Assembly: GCA_965205165.1 (NCBI GenBank)
Contig: OZ242037.1
Span: 558,001 to 622,000 of the forward strand
Length of the DNA: 64,000 nt
From: CBDESM01 sp965205165
GTDB taxonomy: Bacteria > Chloroflexota > Dehalococcoidia > Bin125
Direction of reading: 5' to 3'
Both the position numbers and the translations under genes were made by a program. Each line of letters opens with the position of its first letter. Position 1 is the first letter of the stretch. The notes beneath the pieces were generated by a model. The model was not told the origin of the DNA. It saw nothing but the letters and a program-made list of their open reading frames with translations, and searched no databases. This document shows, one piece after another, positions 17,046 to 26,169 of the stretch.

Positions 17046-17484
17046 GGGTGCTCGCGATCTTCAGCTTGGCGAGATGGACGGCGAATACGGACTGATTCGC
17101 TCTGAGTGCCGCCGCCCGCTCTCGCGCTACCCACGATCGCAAGACCGCCTCTGGATATCGGCCGGTGCGCGCCTCGATCGCCCGGCTATCGGGCCTGCTC
17201 CGCCACTCGCCGGGAGCGAGCGCGGACGCTCCGTATCCGGCGATCATGAGGTAGACGGTGCCGACTGCCGCGAGCAAGCCGATGTCCGGCGGCGTCGAAA
17301 GCCCCGCCTCCGGAATCGCGGACAAGTGGAAGCCGACGAGCGCCGTCGAAATTGTCAGGACGACGGCAGCCCCGATGCGGACGGCGGAAAACAGCCCGCT
17401 CAGTTCGTCAGCGACCCACTTCCCGGCGATCAGGAACGGGTGATCGGGTCCGATCCCGCCCGCTGCTTCTTCGGTTTCTGCCAA
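16996..17484 (-). CDS. Small membrane protein, 162 residues
   Basis: Three hydrophobic segments are visible: IGAAVVLTISTALVGFHL, IGLLAAVGTVYLMIAGYGA and IASTLTAVEAVLVVAAAIAA at the C-terminus, separated by a charged loop (EARTGRYPEAVLRSWVARER). The arrangement resembles small two- or three-helix membrane proteins found near nucleotide-signalling effectors, but no family can be named. It converges with, and overlaps, the 16620-17045 gene and reads in the same direction as the lyase at 17510, whose stop lies 25 bp upstream of its start. Confidence 0.55.
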   Translation of the reverse strand: MAETEEAAGGIGPDHPFLIAGKWVADELSGLFSAVRIGAAVVLTISTALVGFHLSAIPEAGLSTPPDIGLLAAVGTVYLMIAGYGASALAPGEWRSRPDSRAIEARTGRYPEAVLRSWVARERAAALRANQSVFAVHLAKLKIASTLTAVEAVLVVAAAIAA

Positions 17485-17509
17485 CGGTCGCCCGCGCCGG
17501 ATCCGGCCG

Positions 17510-19165
17510 TTACCGCTGCAGCCAGCCGAACTGCTGTTTGCGGCGCTGCGCCTTCATCGAGATCTCCACGTTGATCAGCGTCGAGCCCTCCTGCGCGAAG
17601 CTGTCGTCCAGCGCCGCCTCCAGCTCTTCCGGGCTCTTGCAGTAGTAGCCCTTGCCGCCGAACGCTTCCATGATCCGCTCGTAGTGCGCGCGCGGCACCA
17701 GCTGGTTGGGCGGCGGCGGGCCGTCCTCCGGCAGCTCGTCCTGGCCCCCGCCGATCCCGTTGTTGTTGAAGATGATCCACGTGATCGGCAGCTTGTGCCG
17801 CACCGCCGTCTCCACCTCGCCCGGCCCGAAGCCGAAGGCCGCGTCGCCCTCCAGCGCGATCACCCGCTTGCCCGGGTTGCAGACCTGCGCCGCCAAGGCG
17901 AAGCCCGGCCCGACGCCCATCGTCCCCCACGTACCCGCATCCAGCCGCGAGCGCGGCTCGTACGATTGGATCACCTGCCGCGCGATCGCCATCGTGTTCT
18001 CGCCCTCTGTCACGAAGATCGCGTCGCGCGGCAGCCGGTCGTCGATCTCCTTCAGCGGGCGGTAGTAGTTCATCGGCGCCTCGTCCGACGACATCCACTC
18101 GCCCTGCTCCTTGGCCTTGCGATCCAGCTCGGCCTCGATCGAAGCCACCCACTCGGTCGAGTCCTCGAACCGCCACGGATGCTCGTCCAGGTACTCGTTC
18201 AACTGCCCCACCACCGCCTTGCCGTCGCCGACCAGCGCCACCTCCGCCGGCACGTTGGTGCCGATCTCCTCCGGCTCGATGTCGAGCTGGATCACGCGCA
18301 CGTCCTCGCGGAAGCGCGGCGGCAGCCCGAAGTGCAGGATCCAGTTGAAGCGCGCGCCCAGCAGCACCACCAAGTCCGCGTTCTTGAGCACGTGCGTCCG
18401 CGCCGCCGCCGCGTTGCCCGGCGCGTCCGCCGGCACCACCCCCGCGCCCATCGGCGTCGCCAGCCAGGGAATGCCCGTCTTGTCGACGAACTCGCGCACC
18501 TCCTGCTCGGCCCGCGACCACGCCATCCCCTTGCCCACGATGACCAGCGGGTTCGACGCCGTCTTCAACGCCTCGATCGCCTGCTCCACGCTCTCCGCCG
18601 CGACCATCGGCCGCGCCGGATCCGGCACCCGCTCCTCCCACTGCACCTCTTCCTCCGGCACCACCGCGTCGATCACGTCGCCCGGCAGGTCGAGGTAGAC
18701 CGGCCCCGGCCGCCCGTTGATCGAGCTGCGCACGGCCTGCGCGATCAGCCTCGGGATCAACCGCGCGTCCCGCGCCTGATCCGCCCACTTCACGAACGGC
18801 TTCGCCGCCTCCACCTGTGGCGCGTCCTGGAAGTCGCCGCGCGCCGAGAGCGAGACGTTGGCCGCGCCGCCGATCAGCAGCATCGGCCAGCAGTTCGCCT
18901 CCGCGTTGCCCAGCGCCGAAATCGCGTTGGTCATGCCCGGCCCCGAGACGACCAGCGCGGCCGAGATGCGCCCGTTCATGTAGCCCGCCGCCTGCGCCGC
19001 GTAGCCCGCCGCCTGCTCGTGCCGCACCCCGACGAACTGCTTCCCCTCCTGCATCCAAGCGATCGAAATCGGCACCACAGGCACCCCGACCAGCCCGAAC
19101 ATCTCCTCGACGCCCTGCTGCTTCAGCGCCTTCGCCGTGATCTGCGCACCGGTCAACTCAGCCAT
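17510..19165 (-). CDS. ThDP-dependent 2-hydroxyacyl-CoA lyase / oxalyl-CoA decarboxylase-like enzyme
   Basis: A 551-residue ThDP enzyme with the three acetolactate-synthase-type domains: an N-terminal PYR domain with FVGVRHEQAAGYAAQAAGYM (catalytic Glu), RPGPVYLDLPGDV, a central domain, and a C-terminal PP domain with LEGDAAFGFGPGEVET and NNNGIGGGQ as the Mg-ThDP motif. RLDAGTWGTMGVGPGFALAA and the overall flow resemble HACL1 and oxalyl-CoA decarboxylase more than biosynthetic acetolactate synthase. Expected reactions are cleavage of 2-hydroxyacyl-CoA to formyl-CoA plus an aldehyde, or oxalyl-CoA decarboxylation. The assignment between the two is uncertain. Confidence 0.82.
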   Translation of the reverse strand: MAELTGAQITAKALKQQGVEEMFGLVGVPVVPISIAWMQEGKQFVGVRHEQAAGYAAQAAGYMNGRISAALVVSGPGMTNAISALGNAEANCWPMLLIGGAANVSLSARGDFQDAPQVEAAKPFVKWADQARDARLIPRLIAQAVRSSINGRPGPVYLDLPGDVIDAVVPEEEVQWEERVPDPARPMVAAESVEQAIEALKTASNPLVIVGKGMAWSRAEQEVREFVDKTGIPWLATPMGAGVVPADAPGNAAAARTHVLKNADLVVLLGARFNWILHFGLPPRFREDVRVIQLDIEPEEIGTNVPAEVALVGDGKAVVGQLNEYLDEHPWRFEDSTEWVASIEAELDRKAKEQGEWMSSDEAPMNYYRPLKEIDDRLPRDAIFVTEGENTMAIARQVIQSYEPRSRLDAGTWGTMGVGPGFALAAQVCNPGKRVIALEGDAAFGFGPGEVETAVRHKLPITWIIFNNNGIGGGQDELPEDGPPPPNQLVPRAHYERIMEAFGGKGYYCKSPEELEAALDDSFAQEGSTLINVEISMKAQRRKQQFGWLQR

Positions 19166-19241
19166 GAGGCACTCCCCCGAATCATCCCTGCGTGAACCCG
19201 CAGGCTACCCCACATCCCGATCACGCGCCGAACCTGCCCGA

Positions 19242-21173
19242 TCAGCCGCACGGCATCGCCAGCTCCTGCCCTAGGAAGAGGGGGTCTCCCGCTAAGCCGG
19301 GATTGAGTGCCATTATCTGTTCCAAGGTGATCCCGTGCCGGCCCGCAATCGCGAACACCGTGTCCCCCGACCTGACTGTGTACGTGCAGCCACCAGCCGC
19401 CGCTGCCGACGACGGGACGGCAGCGTCCGTCTCCGCCAAGGGCGTCAGTCCCAGCAGATCGGTCACCGAGTCCGCGCCCGCCGTGCCGCCCAACGGACGG
19501 ATCGGCGACCTGCTGGCGACCTCCACCCGGTGTACCGCTGCATCCGCCCGCGCCCGCTCCGCGTCGAAGCCGGGCACGTACCGCTCCCAAAGCATCAGGA
19601 TCGTCGCCGCATATTCCCGACCGTGACTCTGCCACCTGGCGAACGTGCGGTTCTCTTGCACGGCCAGCGCCGCATGCACCGTCTCGTGCAGCACCGTCGC
19701 CGCCTCCCATGCATCGGGCAGAATCCGGATCTGGCGGAACTGATGCGAGTAGTACGAGGTCCTGTCGTCGCGATTCGCCGGGCGAACCTGCGGCGGCTGC
19801 CTGCTAGACCCGAACAGATCGGCGAACACCGCATTCACGATCGCCTGCGCCCGCTCCGGTGTGATTTCCTCTCCCAGCTCATCCGGCAGCAAATTCGCCT
19901 CGGCTTGCCGCTCCCAGTCGTACACGCTGTACAGCTGGGGGTCGTCTGCGTCGAACGGCGTGTCCGTGCCCTCGACGAAACCGACCGGGACCAACTGATC
20001 GCCGCCTTCGCAGTCTTCCCATACATCGGGACGTACCCAGACCGCCGAGTATCCGCGCACCACGCTGAAAATGCCGCAACTGCTCTCGATCGATCCGAAC
20101 GGCGACGATGCCCTCAGCACTCCGTCGGCCGAGTTGATCGAGAACCGCGCCTCCGCCCAGGGATTCTCCAACGCGGATATGTCGCCGGTCGTCCGATTCG
20201 GCACGTCGGGCAGGCCCAGCAATTGGCGAACACGCACGATCACCCCACTGTCGCGGCGAACCGGCTCCACCGGGGCTTCCCGCGCGACCAGCACGCCCAG
20301 CCTGCGCGCCAGCTCCCGCGCCGCGCCCGCATCGAACCCCGGCACGTAGCGCTGGTGGACGGCGAGCACCTGCGCCGCCATCTCGGGACCCGACCACTCG
20401 CGCTCGTTCCGGTCGTCCGATGCGCCGGTCAAGTAATACGCAATCGAGCCGAGTGCCCGGGCCGGCGATACCGACTCAGAGCCGGTCAAAATCTCGTTCG
20501 CGCTGAAATCGTGCAGCGTGACGTCTCGTTCAGCTTCGTAGACCACCGCCGGCGGGCGGGCGGATGACGGCATGAAATCTTGGTACGCCAATGCCATCAC
20601 CGCTTCGAACTCTGTGAGCGTCAGCTCCTCGTCGCTCAGATCCCGCACGCCGTCGCCCAAGCGCCACAACCAGCTGGACGTGTGCTCAGCCTGCGGATCC
20701 TCCGGATCGACGGGTGCTTGTCCGTCGTTCAGCACCAGCAGCGGTTCCCGCACCGGCCCGCCTAGGCACCATTCGCCCGCAGATGCGCTGAACCACACCA
20801 CGGGCGACTGCTCGTTCCGGTAGAGGTAAGCAAAGTCGCAGCGCGTTTCCGCGATCGGCGCCGCCGATGCGTAGATCGACTCCGCCGTGACGCGGAACTC
20901 CACCACCCCGTCCACGGCGGAAGGCCGCACCGCAACGGAGCTCGAAAAAGCCCAATCGCGGCTGCGCGAACTCACGACATTCGACGCGGGCTCTACGACC
21001 TCGCCCCAAGATCCGTCCGCCTGCCGCTGCTGCAACCCCACCTCGAAGCGGCTGGACGAAAGCCAGCGCGCCGCGATCCGCACCTCCTCAACGCTGCTCG
21101 AACCGGAAACGGCCGCGAGCGCCGCCGCGCCGATTGCGACTCCGACCAACAAGAGGATCAACGACCTCATCAT
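19242..21173 (-). CDS. Secreted zincin-like protein with C-terminal LysM domain (paralogue 1)
   Basis: A 643-residue protein. A signal peptide or anchor is visible at the N-terminus (MMRSLILLLVGVAIGAAALA). The centre holds VLHETVHAALAVQ (HExxH at about 496-500), preceded by YYSHQFRQIRI and followed by HGREYAATILMLWERYVPGF, a layout shared by the paralogues at 21300 and 26170. The last 55 residues form a LysM domain (CTYTVRSGDTVFAIAGRHG) that should bind peptidoglycan or chitin-like glycans. A cell-wall-attached metallopeptidase is the natural reading; the third zinc ligand is not identified. A remnant of its 5' region lies at 25916-26169. Confidence 0.7.
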   Translation of the reverse strand: MMRSLILLLVGVAIGAAALAAVSGSSSVEEVRIAARWLSSSRFEVGLQQRQADGSWGEVVEPASNVVSSRSRDWAFSSSVAVRPSAVDGVVEFRVTAESIYASAAPIAETRCDFAYLYRNEQSPVVWFSASAGEWCLGGPVREPLLVLNDGQAPVDPEDPQAEHTSSWLWRLGDGVRDLSDEELTLTEFEAVMALAYQDFMPSSARPPAVVYEAERDVTLHDFSANEILTGSESVSPARALGSIAYYLTGASDDRNEREWSGPEMAAQVLAVHQRYVPGFDAGAARELARRLGVLVAREAPVEPVRRDSGVIVRVRQLLGLPDVPNRTTGDISALENPWAEARFSINSADGVLRASSPFGSIESSCGIFSVVRGYSAVWVRPDVWEDCEGGDQLVPVGFVEGTDTPFDADDPQLYSVYDWERQAEANLLPDELGEEITPERAQAIVNAVFADLFGSSRQPPQVRPANRDDRTSYYSHQFRQIRILPDAWEAATVLHETVHAALAVQENRTFARWQSHGREYAATILMLWERYVPGFDAERARADAAVHRVEVASRSPIRPLGGTAGADSVTDLLGLTPLAETDAAVPSSAAAAGGCTYTVRSGDTVFAIAGRHGITLEQIMALNPGLAGDPLFLGQELAMPCG

Positions 21174-21299
21174 GCACCTCTCGGCTGCTCTCTGCGGCAG
21201 CAGGCTATTCGGCGCTCCAGCGCATCACCCGGCCGGATCAGCAGGGACTGCACCTGCAACGCAGGGTCGCTCCACCGGAGCACAGTCGGATGGAACCGC

Positions 21300-23438
21300 T
21301 CAGCACGGCACCGTGAGCACCTGCCCTGCCGAGAGGTAGGAGATGCGCCCCCCGCCCAGATCAGGATTGAGGATGATCAGCTCGTCAACGTCGAGCCCGT
21401 GCCGGAACGCGATCCCCGATGGGGTGTCCCCGTTCTTGACGACGTACATGCACATACCAGCCTCCGCTGCCAGCACGCCGGCAGCGGCGGTTTCCTCGAG
21501 GCACGGCACCGCGAGCACCTGTCCTATGGAGACGATTCCTCCCGCTAAGCCGGGATTGAGTGCCATCATCTGTGCCAAGGTGATCTCGTGCCGGGCGGCG
21601 ATCGAGGTTGCGATGTCCCCCGGCAACACCACGTACGTGCAGCCACCAGGCTCCGCTGCCGTCAGCGGGACGGCTGCCGCCGTCTCCAAGGGCGTCAGTC
21701 CCAGCAGGTCGGTGACCGAGTCCGCCTCGGCCGCGCCGCCCACTGGCCGGATCGGCGACCTGCCGGCGATCTCCACGCCGTGCAGCGCCGCATCCGCGCG
21801 CGCACGCGCCGCGGCGAAGCCGGGCACGTACCGCTCCCACAGCATCAGGATCGTCGCCGCGTACTCGCGCCCGTGACTCTGCCAGCGCGCGAATGTCTGG
21901 GTCCGCTGCGCGGCCAGCGCCGCATGCACCGTCTCGTGCAGCACCGTCGCCGCATCCCATGCACCGGACTGAATCCGGATCTGCCGGAACTGGTGCGAAT
22001 AGGAGGAGTAACCATCGTTCGTCTCCCGAACCCGCGGCGGCTGCCTGCCCGGCCCGAAGAGATCGGCGAACACCGCGTTCACGACCTGCTGCGCCCGCTC
22101 TTGCGAGATCGACTCGGAAAACTCGACGGGCAGCAGGTTCGCCTCGACCTGCCGCTCCCAGTCGTATACGCGGCGTTGCTGCGGATCGTCGCGATCCACC
22201 TCGTAGTCGGCGCGCGGCGCGAATCCCATCGGCACCAGCGAACCGGCGGCCTCGCAGCCGTAAGCGCTTGACGGGCGCACCCACACCGCCCGGTTGCCGC
22301 GCACGATGTTCAAGTTCCCGCACTGCCCCGCCGCCACCCCCAGCGCCGACCGCGCCACCAGCCGCCCCTCTTCCACCGCGATCGAGAACGTCGCGCTCTC
22401 CGCCTCCGCGTCGTCCGTCTCCGGAATCTCCAACTCCGGCGCCGTCGGAATCCCCAGCAGCCGCTGTAGCCGCGTTGCCACCGCGTCATCCCGCCGAACC
22501 GCCGGCACCGGCGGCTCGGCCGCCACCCGCACCCCGAACTCCGCAGCCGACGCCCGCGCCGCATCCGCATCGAACCCCGGCAGGTACCGCTCGAACACCG
22601 CGACCGCCTGCGCCGCCAGTTCCGGTCCGCTCCACTCGAAATCCCGCGCCCAGTTATCGCTGTCCAGCCGCCCCGCCAGCTGGTACGCAATCGAGTCCAG
22701 CACATCCAGCGCTGACGTTTCTGTATTAGGCGTCACGATTTCGTTCTCGCCGAAGTCGTGCAGCTCTATCGCGGACCACGGATCGCGCCTCACTTGCGGC
22801 GGCGTCCGCCCGGAGCCGAAGAAGTCCGAATACGCCAGCGCCACCGCCCGCTCGAAAGTCCGCAACGACACCGGCTCGTCGCCCCACAGCGGCGCGGCCG
22901 CGCGCTTCATTTGGTACAGCCAATCGCCTACCCGCTCCGCCTGCGGATCATCCGCATCGGCCTCCACCGTCCCGTCCCGCACGGACAGCAGCCGCACCGG
23001 CGCGGCCCAATCCGAACACTCCCCGGCCTCCAGCGCATGCCACCACACCGTCTCGCTGCCGGAGCGCCGCGTCACCGACGCGAACGGGCACATCGTTTCC
23101 GCCACCGCCCCCGGCGCGGCCGTAATCCGCTCCGGCGTCACTCGGAGCGAAATCGTCCCCGATGCCGCCGAACGCCGCACGATTTCCATCCCGCCCGAAA
23201 ACCGCCAGTCCGAACCCCGGGCGCTCACCACGCCCCGCGGCGGCGCGACCACGTCGCCCCATGTCCCATCGTCCAACCGCTGCGACACCCCGACCTCGAC
23301 CATCCCGCTCCCCGCGGCCCGCACCGCCACCCGCACCTCCTCCGAAGTCGGCCCTCCCGAAGCCAGTCCCGGCGAAGCCAGCGCCGTCCCGATCGCCCCG
23401 ATCGCGATTCCCGCCGCCAATACGAGCACGATGTTCAC
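21300..23438 (-). CDS. Secreted zincin-like protein with two C-terminal LysM domains (paralogue 2)
   Basis: A 712-residue paralogue of the previous gene. The start is set at GTG 23438, where GGAGGTG lies 5 bp upstream and a hydrophobic NIVLVLAAGIAIGAIGTAL follows; the open frame further upstream only shadows the restriction gene on the other strand. HETVHAALAAQ lies at about 501-505, followed by HGREYAATILMLWERYVPGF, identical to paralogue 1. Two LysM units close the protein (CTYVVLPGDIATSIAARHE and MYVVKNGDTPSGIAFRHG). The N-terminal 400 residues are much more diverged than the HETVH region, so the catalytic part is under stronger constraint or gene conversion. Confidence 0.7.
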   Translation of the reverse strand: MNIVLVLAAGIAIGAIGTALASPGLASGGPTSEEVRVAVRAAGSGMVEVGVSQRLDDGTWGDVVAPPRGVVSARGSDWRFSGGMEIVRRSAASGTISLRVTPERITAAPGAVAETMCPFASVTRRSGSETVWWHALEAGECSDWAAPVRLLSVRDGTVEADADDPQAERVGDWLYQMKRAAAPLWGDEPVSLRTFERAVALAYSDFFGSGRTPPQVRRDPWSAIELHDFGENEIVTPNTETSALDVLDSIAYQLAGRLDSDNWARDFEWSGPELAAQAVAVFERYLPGFDADAARASAAEFGVRVAAEPPVPAVRRDDAVATRLQRLLGIPTAPELEIPETDDAEAESATFSIAVEEGRLVARSALGVAAGQCGNLNIVRGNRAVWVRPSSAYGCEAAGSLVPMGFAPRADYEVDRDDPQQRRVYDWERQVEANLLPVEFSESISQERAQQVVNAVFADLFGPGRQPPRVRETNDGYSSYSHQFRQIRIQSGAWDAATVLHETVHAALAAQRTQTFARWQSHGREYAATILMLWERYVPGFAAARARADAALHGVEIAGRSPIRPVGGAAEADSVTDLLGLTPLETAAAVPLTAAEPGGCTYVVLPGDIATSIAARHEITLAQMMALNPGLAGGIVSIGQVLAVPCLEETAAAGVLAAEAGMCMYVVKNGDTPSGIAFRHGLDVDELIILNPDLGGGRISYLSAGQVLTVPC

Positions 23439-23543
23439 GAAGCACCTCCCGAATCGCCCAATCGCCCCGATGCTCGCATGTCCCGCTGACGCCGGCGCGT
23501 CCTCATCGGGCTCGCGGGCGTCCCGCCTGCGATGATCAGGAGA

Positions 23544-24206
23544 ATGGAGAAGCGAGCCGATCTGCCCGCGCGAATGCCCGCCGCTGAACTCGAGCGCAAC
23601 CTCGCCGCCGTGTCCGACGTCCTCCGGCGGCTGCTCGACCGCGATCTGTTCACTTGGCTTGACCGCGAATCCGCTCCCGACGACCGGGAGCGAGGGCGCG
23701 CGGTCGCGGTCGTGGCGGATCGCCTCACCGGATCCATCGTGAATCCACTGCTGTGCCTCGGCCAAGAACAGCACCAGTTGGACGCGCTCCGCGCCTGGCT
23801 CCTCGCCCGCGGTTACCGCGATGCCGCGGGCGAGGATGATTTCGCCTTCGACGCGATGGAGCCCGGTACCTTCCGCTTCCGCGCCAACGTGCCCGCCGCG
23901 CAACCCAACGACCGCGACGTCAACGTCCCGATGGATGCGGTGATCATGCCGCACGGCGCGGGGCCCCGCGACTACCCCGTCCTGATCGAAGCCAAGTCCG
24001 CGGGCGATTTCACCAACGTCAACAAGCGGCGGAAGGAAGAGGCGGCCAAGTTCGGCCAGCTCCGCTTCGCCTATGGCCGGCGAATCGCGCTCGTCCTCTT
24101 CCTCGGCGGCTACTTCGATTCCGGCTACCTCGGCTACGAAGCGGCCGAAGGCATCGATTGGGTCTGGGAGCACCGGCCCGACGACCTCGCGGAGGTCGGA
24201 TTATGA
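23544..24206 (+). CDS. XamI family restriction endonuclease
   Basis: A 220-residue protein matching the XamI family (PF09572): NVPMDAVIMPHG, VLIEAKSAGDFTNVNKRRKE with the PD-(D/E)xK-type E-A-K core, and FLGGYFDSGYLGYEAAEGID. XamI itself is a SalI isoschizomer (GTCGAC); whether this member shares the specificity is unknown. An in-frame ATG at 23532 is an alternative start. The stop overlaps the methyltransferase start by 4 bp (ATGA), as expected of a restriction-modification operon. It is divergent from the zincin-like gene, with about 105 bp between the starts. Confidence 0.88.
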   Translation: MEKRADLPARMPAAELERNLAAVSDVLRRLLDRDLFTWLDRESAPDDRERGRAVAVVADRLTGSIVNPLLCLGQEQHQLDALRAWLLARGYRDAAGEDDFAFDAMEPGTFRFRANVPAAQPNDRDVNVPMDAVIMPHGAGPRDYPVLIEAKSAGDFTNVNKRRKEEAAKFGQLRFAYGRRIALVLFLGGYFDSGYLGYEAAEGIDWVWEHRPDDLAEVGL

Positions 24207-25774
24207 CCGCGCCGGAGCTGCGCGAGATCGAAGCCGAACGGCTGCGCCGCCAGGCCGCACTGGATGCGGCACGCCCGCCCGCCGAACGGAACCGGCTCGG
24301 CCAGTTCGCCACTCCGCCGCCGCTCGCGCGCCAGATCACGGCCGCAGCACTGGAACATCTTCCAGCCGGAGAACCGATCCGCTTCCTCGAACCGGCTCTG
24401 GGCACCGGAGCGTTCTATTCGGCACTCTTGGACGTCGGCGGCCGGTTCGCGTTGGCCGCCGCTGATGGCGTCGAAGCCGACCCGGCGGTCGCCGGCATCG
24501 CCCGCGACCTTTGGGCGGAGCGCGGGCTGTCCGTACGCACTGCGGACTTCACGGCCGAGCCGCCGCCCGCCTCGCCCGACGCCCGCTGCAACCTGCTGCT
24601 CGCAAACCCGCCCTACGTGCGGCATCACCACCTGAGCGGATCGGACAAGTCGCGGATCCGCGACGCTGCGGAGCGCGCGAGCGGCGTTCGACTCTCCGGC
24701 CTCGCCGGGCTGTACTGCTACTTCATCCTGCTCGCGCACCGCTGGCTCGCCCCGGGCGCGATCTCGGCTTGGCTCGTCCCCTCCGAGTTCTTCGACGTCA
24801 ACTACGGCGCGCCGCTGAAGCAGTACCTGCTCGATCGCGTCTCGCTCCTGCGCCTCCACCGCTTCTCAGCCGGCGATGGCCAGTTCGCCGATGCGCTCGT
24901 CTCGTCCGCCGTCTTGATTTTCCGCAATGCGCCGCCCGAGGACGGCCACATGGCGCATGTCTCTTCAGGCGGCGACTTGGCCGAACCGCGACGCGCTGCC
25001 GATATCCCCATCAATGCGCTGAAGCGAGTCCGGAAGTGGACGGCGCTGCCCGATATCGCCGATGAACGGGAAGCGAATGCCCTGACGATCGGCCGCCTAT
25101 TCGATGTTCGCCGCGGGATCGTCACGGGCGGCAATTCGTTCTTCGTGCTCGACCGCGAAGAAGCCGCGCGCTGGGACATCCCGCGCGAGTTCCTCACTCC
25201 GATCCTGCCGCCGCCGCGCGACCTCGCCGGCAACGTGGTCGACGCCGACGAGGATGGCTTGCCCAAGTCGGATGAACAGCGATTCCTGATCGACTGCCCG
25301 CTGCCGCGCTCGACAGTCCAGCACTCTCATCCGGCCCTGTGGGCCTACCTCTCGCGGGGCGAGCCATCGATCGCCGAACGATATCTATGCCGCAGCCGCA
25401 CGCCGTGGTACCGCCAAGAGCGGCGGCCGCCGGCACCGCTGCTCTGCACCTATATAGGCCGCTCTGCCAACGGCGCCGGCCCCTTCCGCTTCATCCGCAA
25501 CCGTTCCCGCGCCACCGTCGCCAACGTCTATCTGGCGCTCTATCCGCGCCCGCGCCTGCGCGAGATTATGGAAGCCGACCGGTCGCTGATCGATGACATC
25601 TGGCAACACCTCTCTTGCCTGGACGCGGACGCGATGATCAAGCAAGGCCGCGTATACGGAGGCGGCCTGCACAAGATCGAACCCGCCGAACTCGCCCGCG
25701 TCCCGATCGAACCGCTTCCCTCCGAGCTGCACGAGCGCCTCGCCGGATGCATGGATCAGGGCTCGCTGCTCTAG
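24203..25774 (+). CDS. N6-adenine DNA methyltransferase of the XamI-type system
   Basis: A 523-residue methyltransferase: RLGQFATPPPLARQI at the N-terminus, FLEPALGTGAFYSAL (SAM-binding motif I), LLLANPPYVRHHHLSG (catalytic NPPY of N6-adenine enzymes) and AWLVPSEFFDVNYG. This is the gamma-class arrangement seen in Eco57I/TaqI-like modification enzymes with a C-terminal target-recognition part. The start at 24203 overlaps the endonuclease stop. It should protect the host at the site cut by the upstream nuclease. Confidence 0.9.
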   Translation: MTAPELREIEAERLRRQAALDAARPPAERNRLGQFATPPPLARQITAAALEHLPAGEPIRFLEPALGTGAFYSALLDVGGRFALAAADGVEADPAVAGIARDLWAERGLSVRTADFTAEPPPASPDARCNLLLANPPYVRHHHLSGSDKSRIRDAAERASGVRLSGLAGLYCYFILLAHRWLAPGAISAWLVPSEFFDVNYGAPLKQYLLDRVSLLRLHRFSAGDGQFADALVSSAVLIFRNAPPEDGHMAHVSSGGDLAEPRRAADIPINALKRVRKWTALPDIADEREANALTIGRLFDVRRGIVTGGNSFFVLDREEAARWDIPREFLTPILPPPRDLAGNVVDADEDGLPKSDEQRFLIDCPLPRSTVQHSHPALWAYLSRGEPSIAERYLCRSRTPWYRQERRPPAPLLCTYIGRSANGAGPFRFIRNRSRATVANVYLALYPRPRLREIMEADRSLIDDIWQHLSCLDADAMIKQGRVYGGGLHKIEPAELARVPIEPLPSELHERLAGCMDQGSLL

Positions 25775-25882
25775 ATCCCACCAACCAGCCACGGCGCTTC
25801 CCTCACTGCGGCTGCTCCTGCAGAACCTCATCGGGCAGAATCAGGGGTGTTCGCCAACACGCACGATTCAGGTGTCGGACAG

Positions 25883-25898
25883 CCCCCCCCCCCCCCCC
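25883..25898. repeat. Homopolymer of 16 C (16 G on the minus strand)
   Basis: An uninterrupted run of 16 C in the gap after the XamI-type methyltransferase. No comparable homopolymer is seen elsewhere in the window. Tracts of this length slip during replication and during sequencing. It lies 18 bp beyond the stop of the small chimeric reading frame at 25916-26083. Confidence 0.9.
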
Positions 25899-25915
25899 AG
25901 AATCGCTGGCCGCAC

Positions 25916-26083
25916 CTAACTCAACCACCAGCCCGGACGCTGCCGGAAGGTGCGCGCCTCAGCATGCAGCGCTGCGCTCCTGCCGATCCTCGCCCCTTCA
26001 AGACCGCCCGAACCGGAAACAGCCGCGGGTGCCGCCGCATCGATTGCGACTCCGAAAGACGCGAGGAGCAACAGCTTCATCAT
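25916..26083 (-). pseudogene. 55-codon chimeric frame: zincin signal peptide joined to an inositol-phosphatase C-terminus
   Basis: From the ATG at 26083 the first half (MMKLLLLASFGVAIDAAAPA, AVSGSG) matches the signal peptide of the LysM zincin at 21173 (MMRSLILLLVGVAIGAAALA, AVSGSS). The second half (RSAALHAEARTFRQRPGWWL) matches the end of the phosphatase at 27326-28123 (GSAPLHAEARALWRRSGWRL). The junction is in frame and ends at TAG 25918-25916. The DNA upstream (26084-26150) also matches the region before 21173. It looks like the scar of a duplication and internal deletion; whether it is translated is unknown. The rest of the 25775-26169 gap holds the C16 tract and no other gene I can support. 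Confidence 0.65.
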
Positions 26084-26169
26084 GCATCTCTCGGCCGCTG
26101 CCTGCGCAGCAGGCTACCCGGCGCTCCGGCGCATCACCCAGCCGGATCGGCGAAGCCCCCTGGGACGGA

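Noticed and set aside
23439..24173. N-terminal extension of the second LysM zincin
   Set aside because: It only mirrors the XamI-type gene; a good ribosome binding site and signal segment start at 23438.
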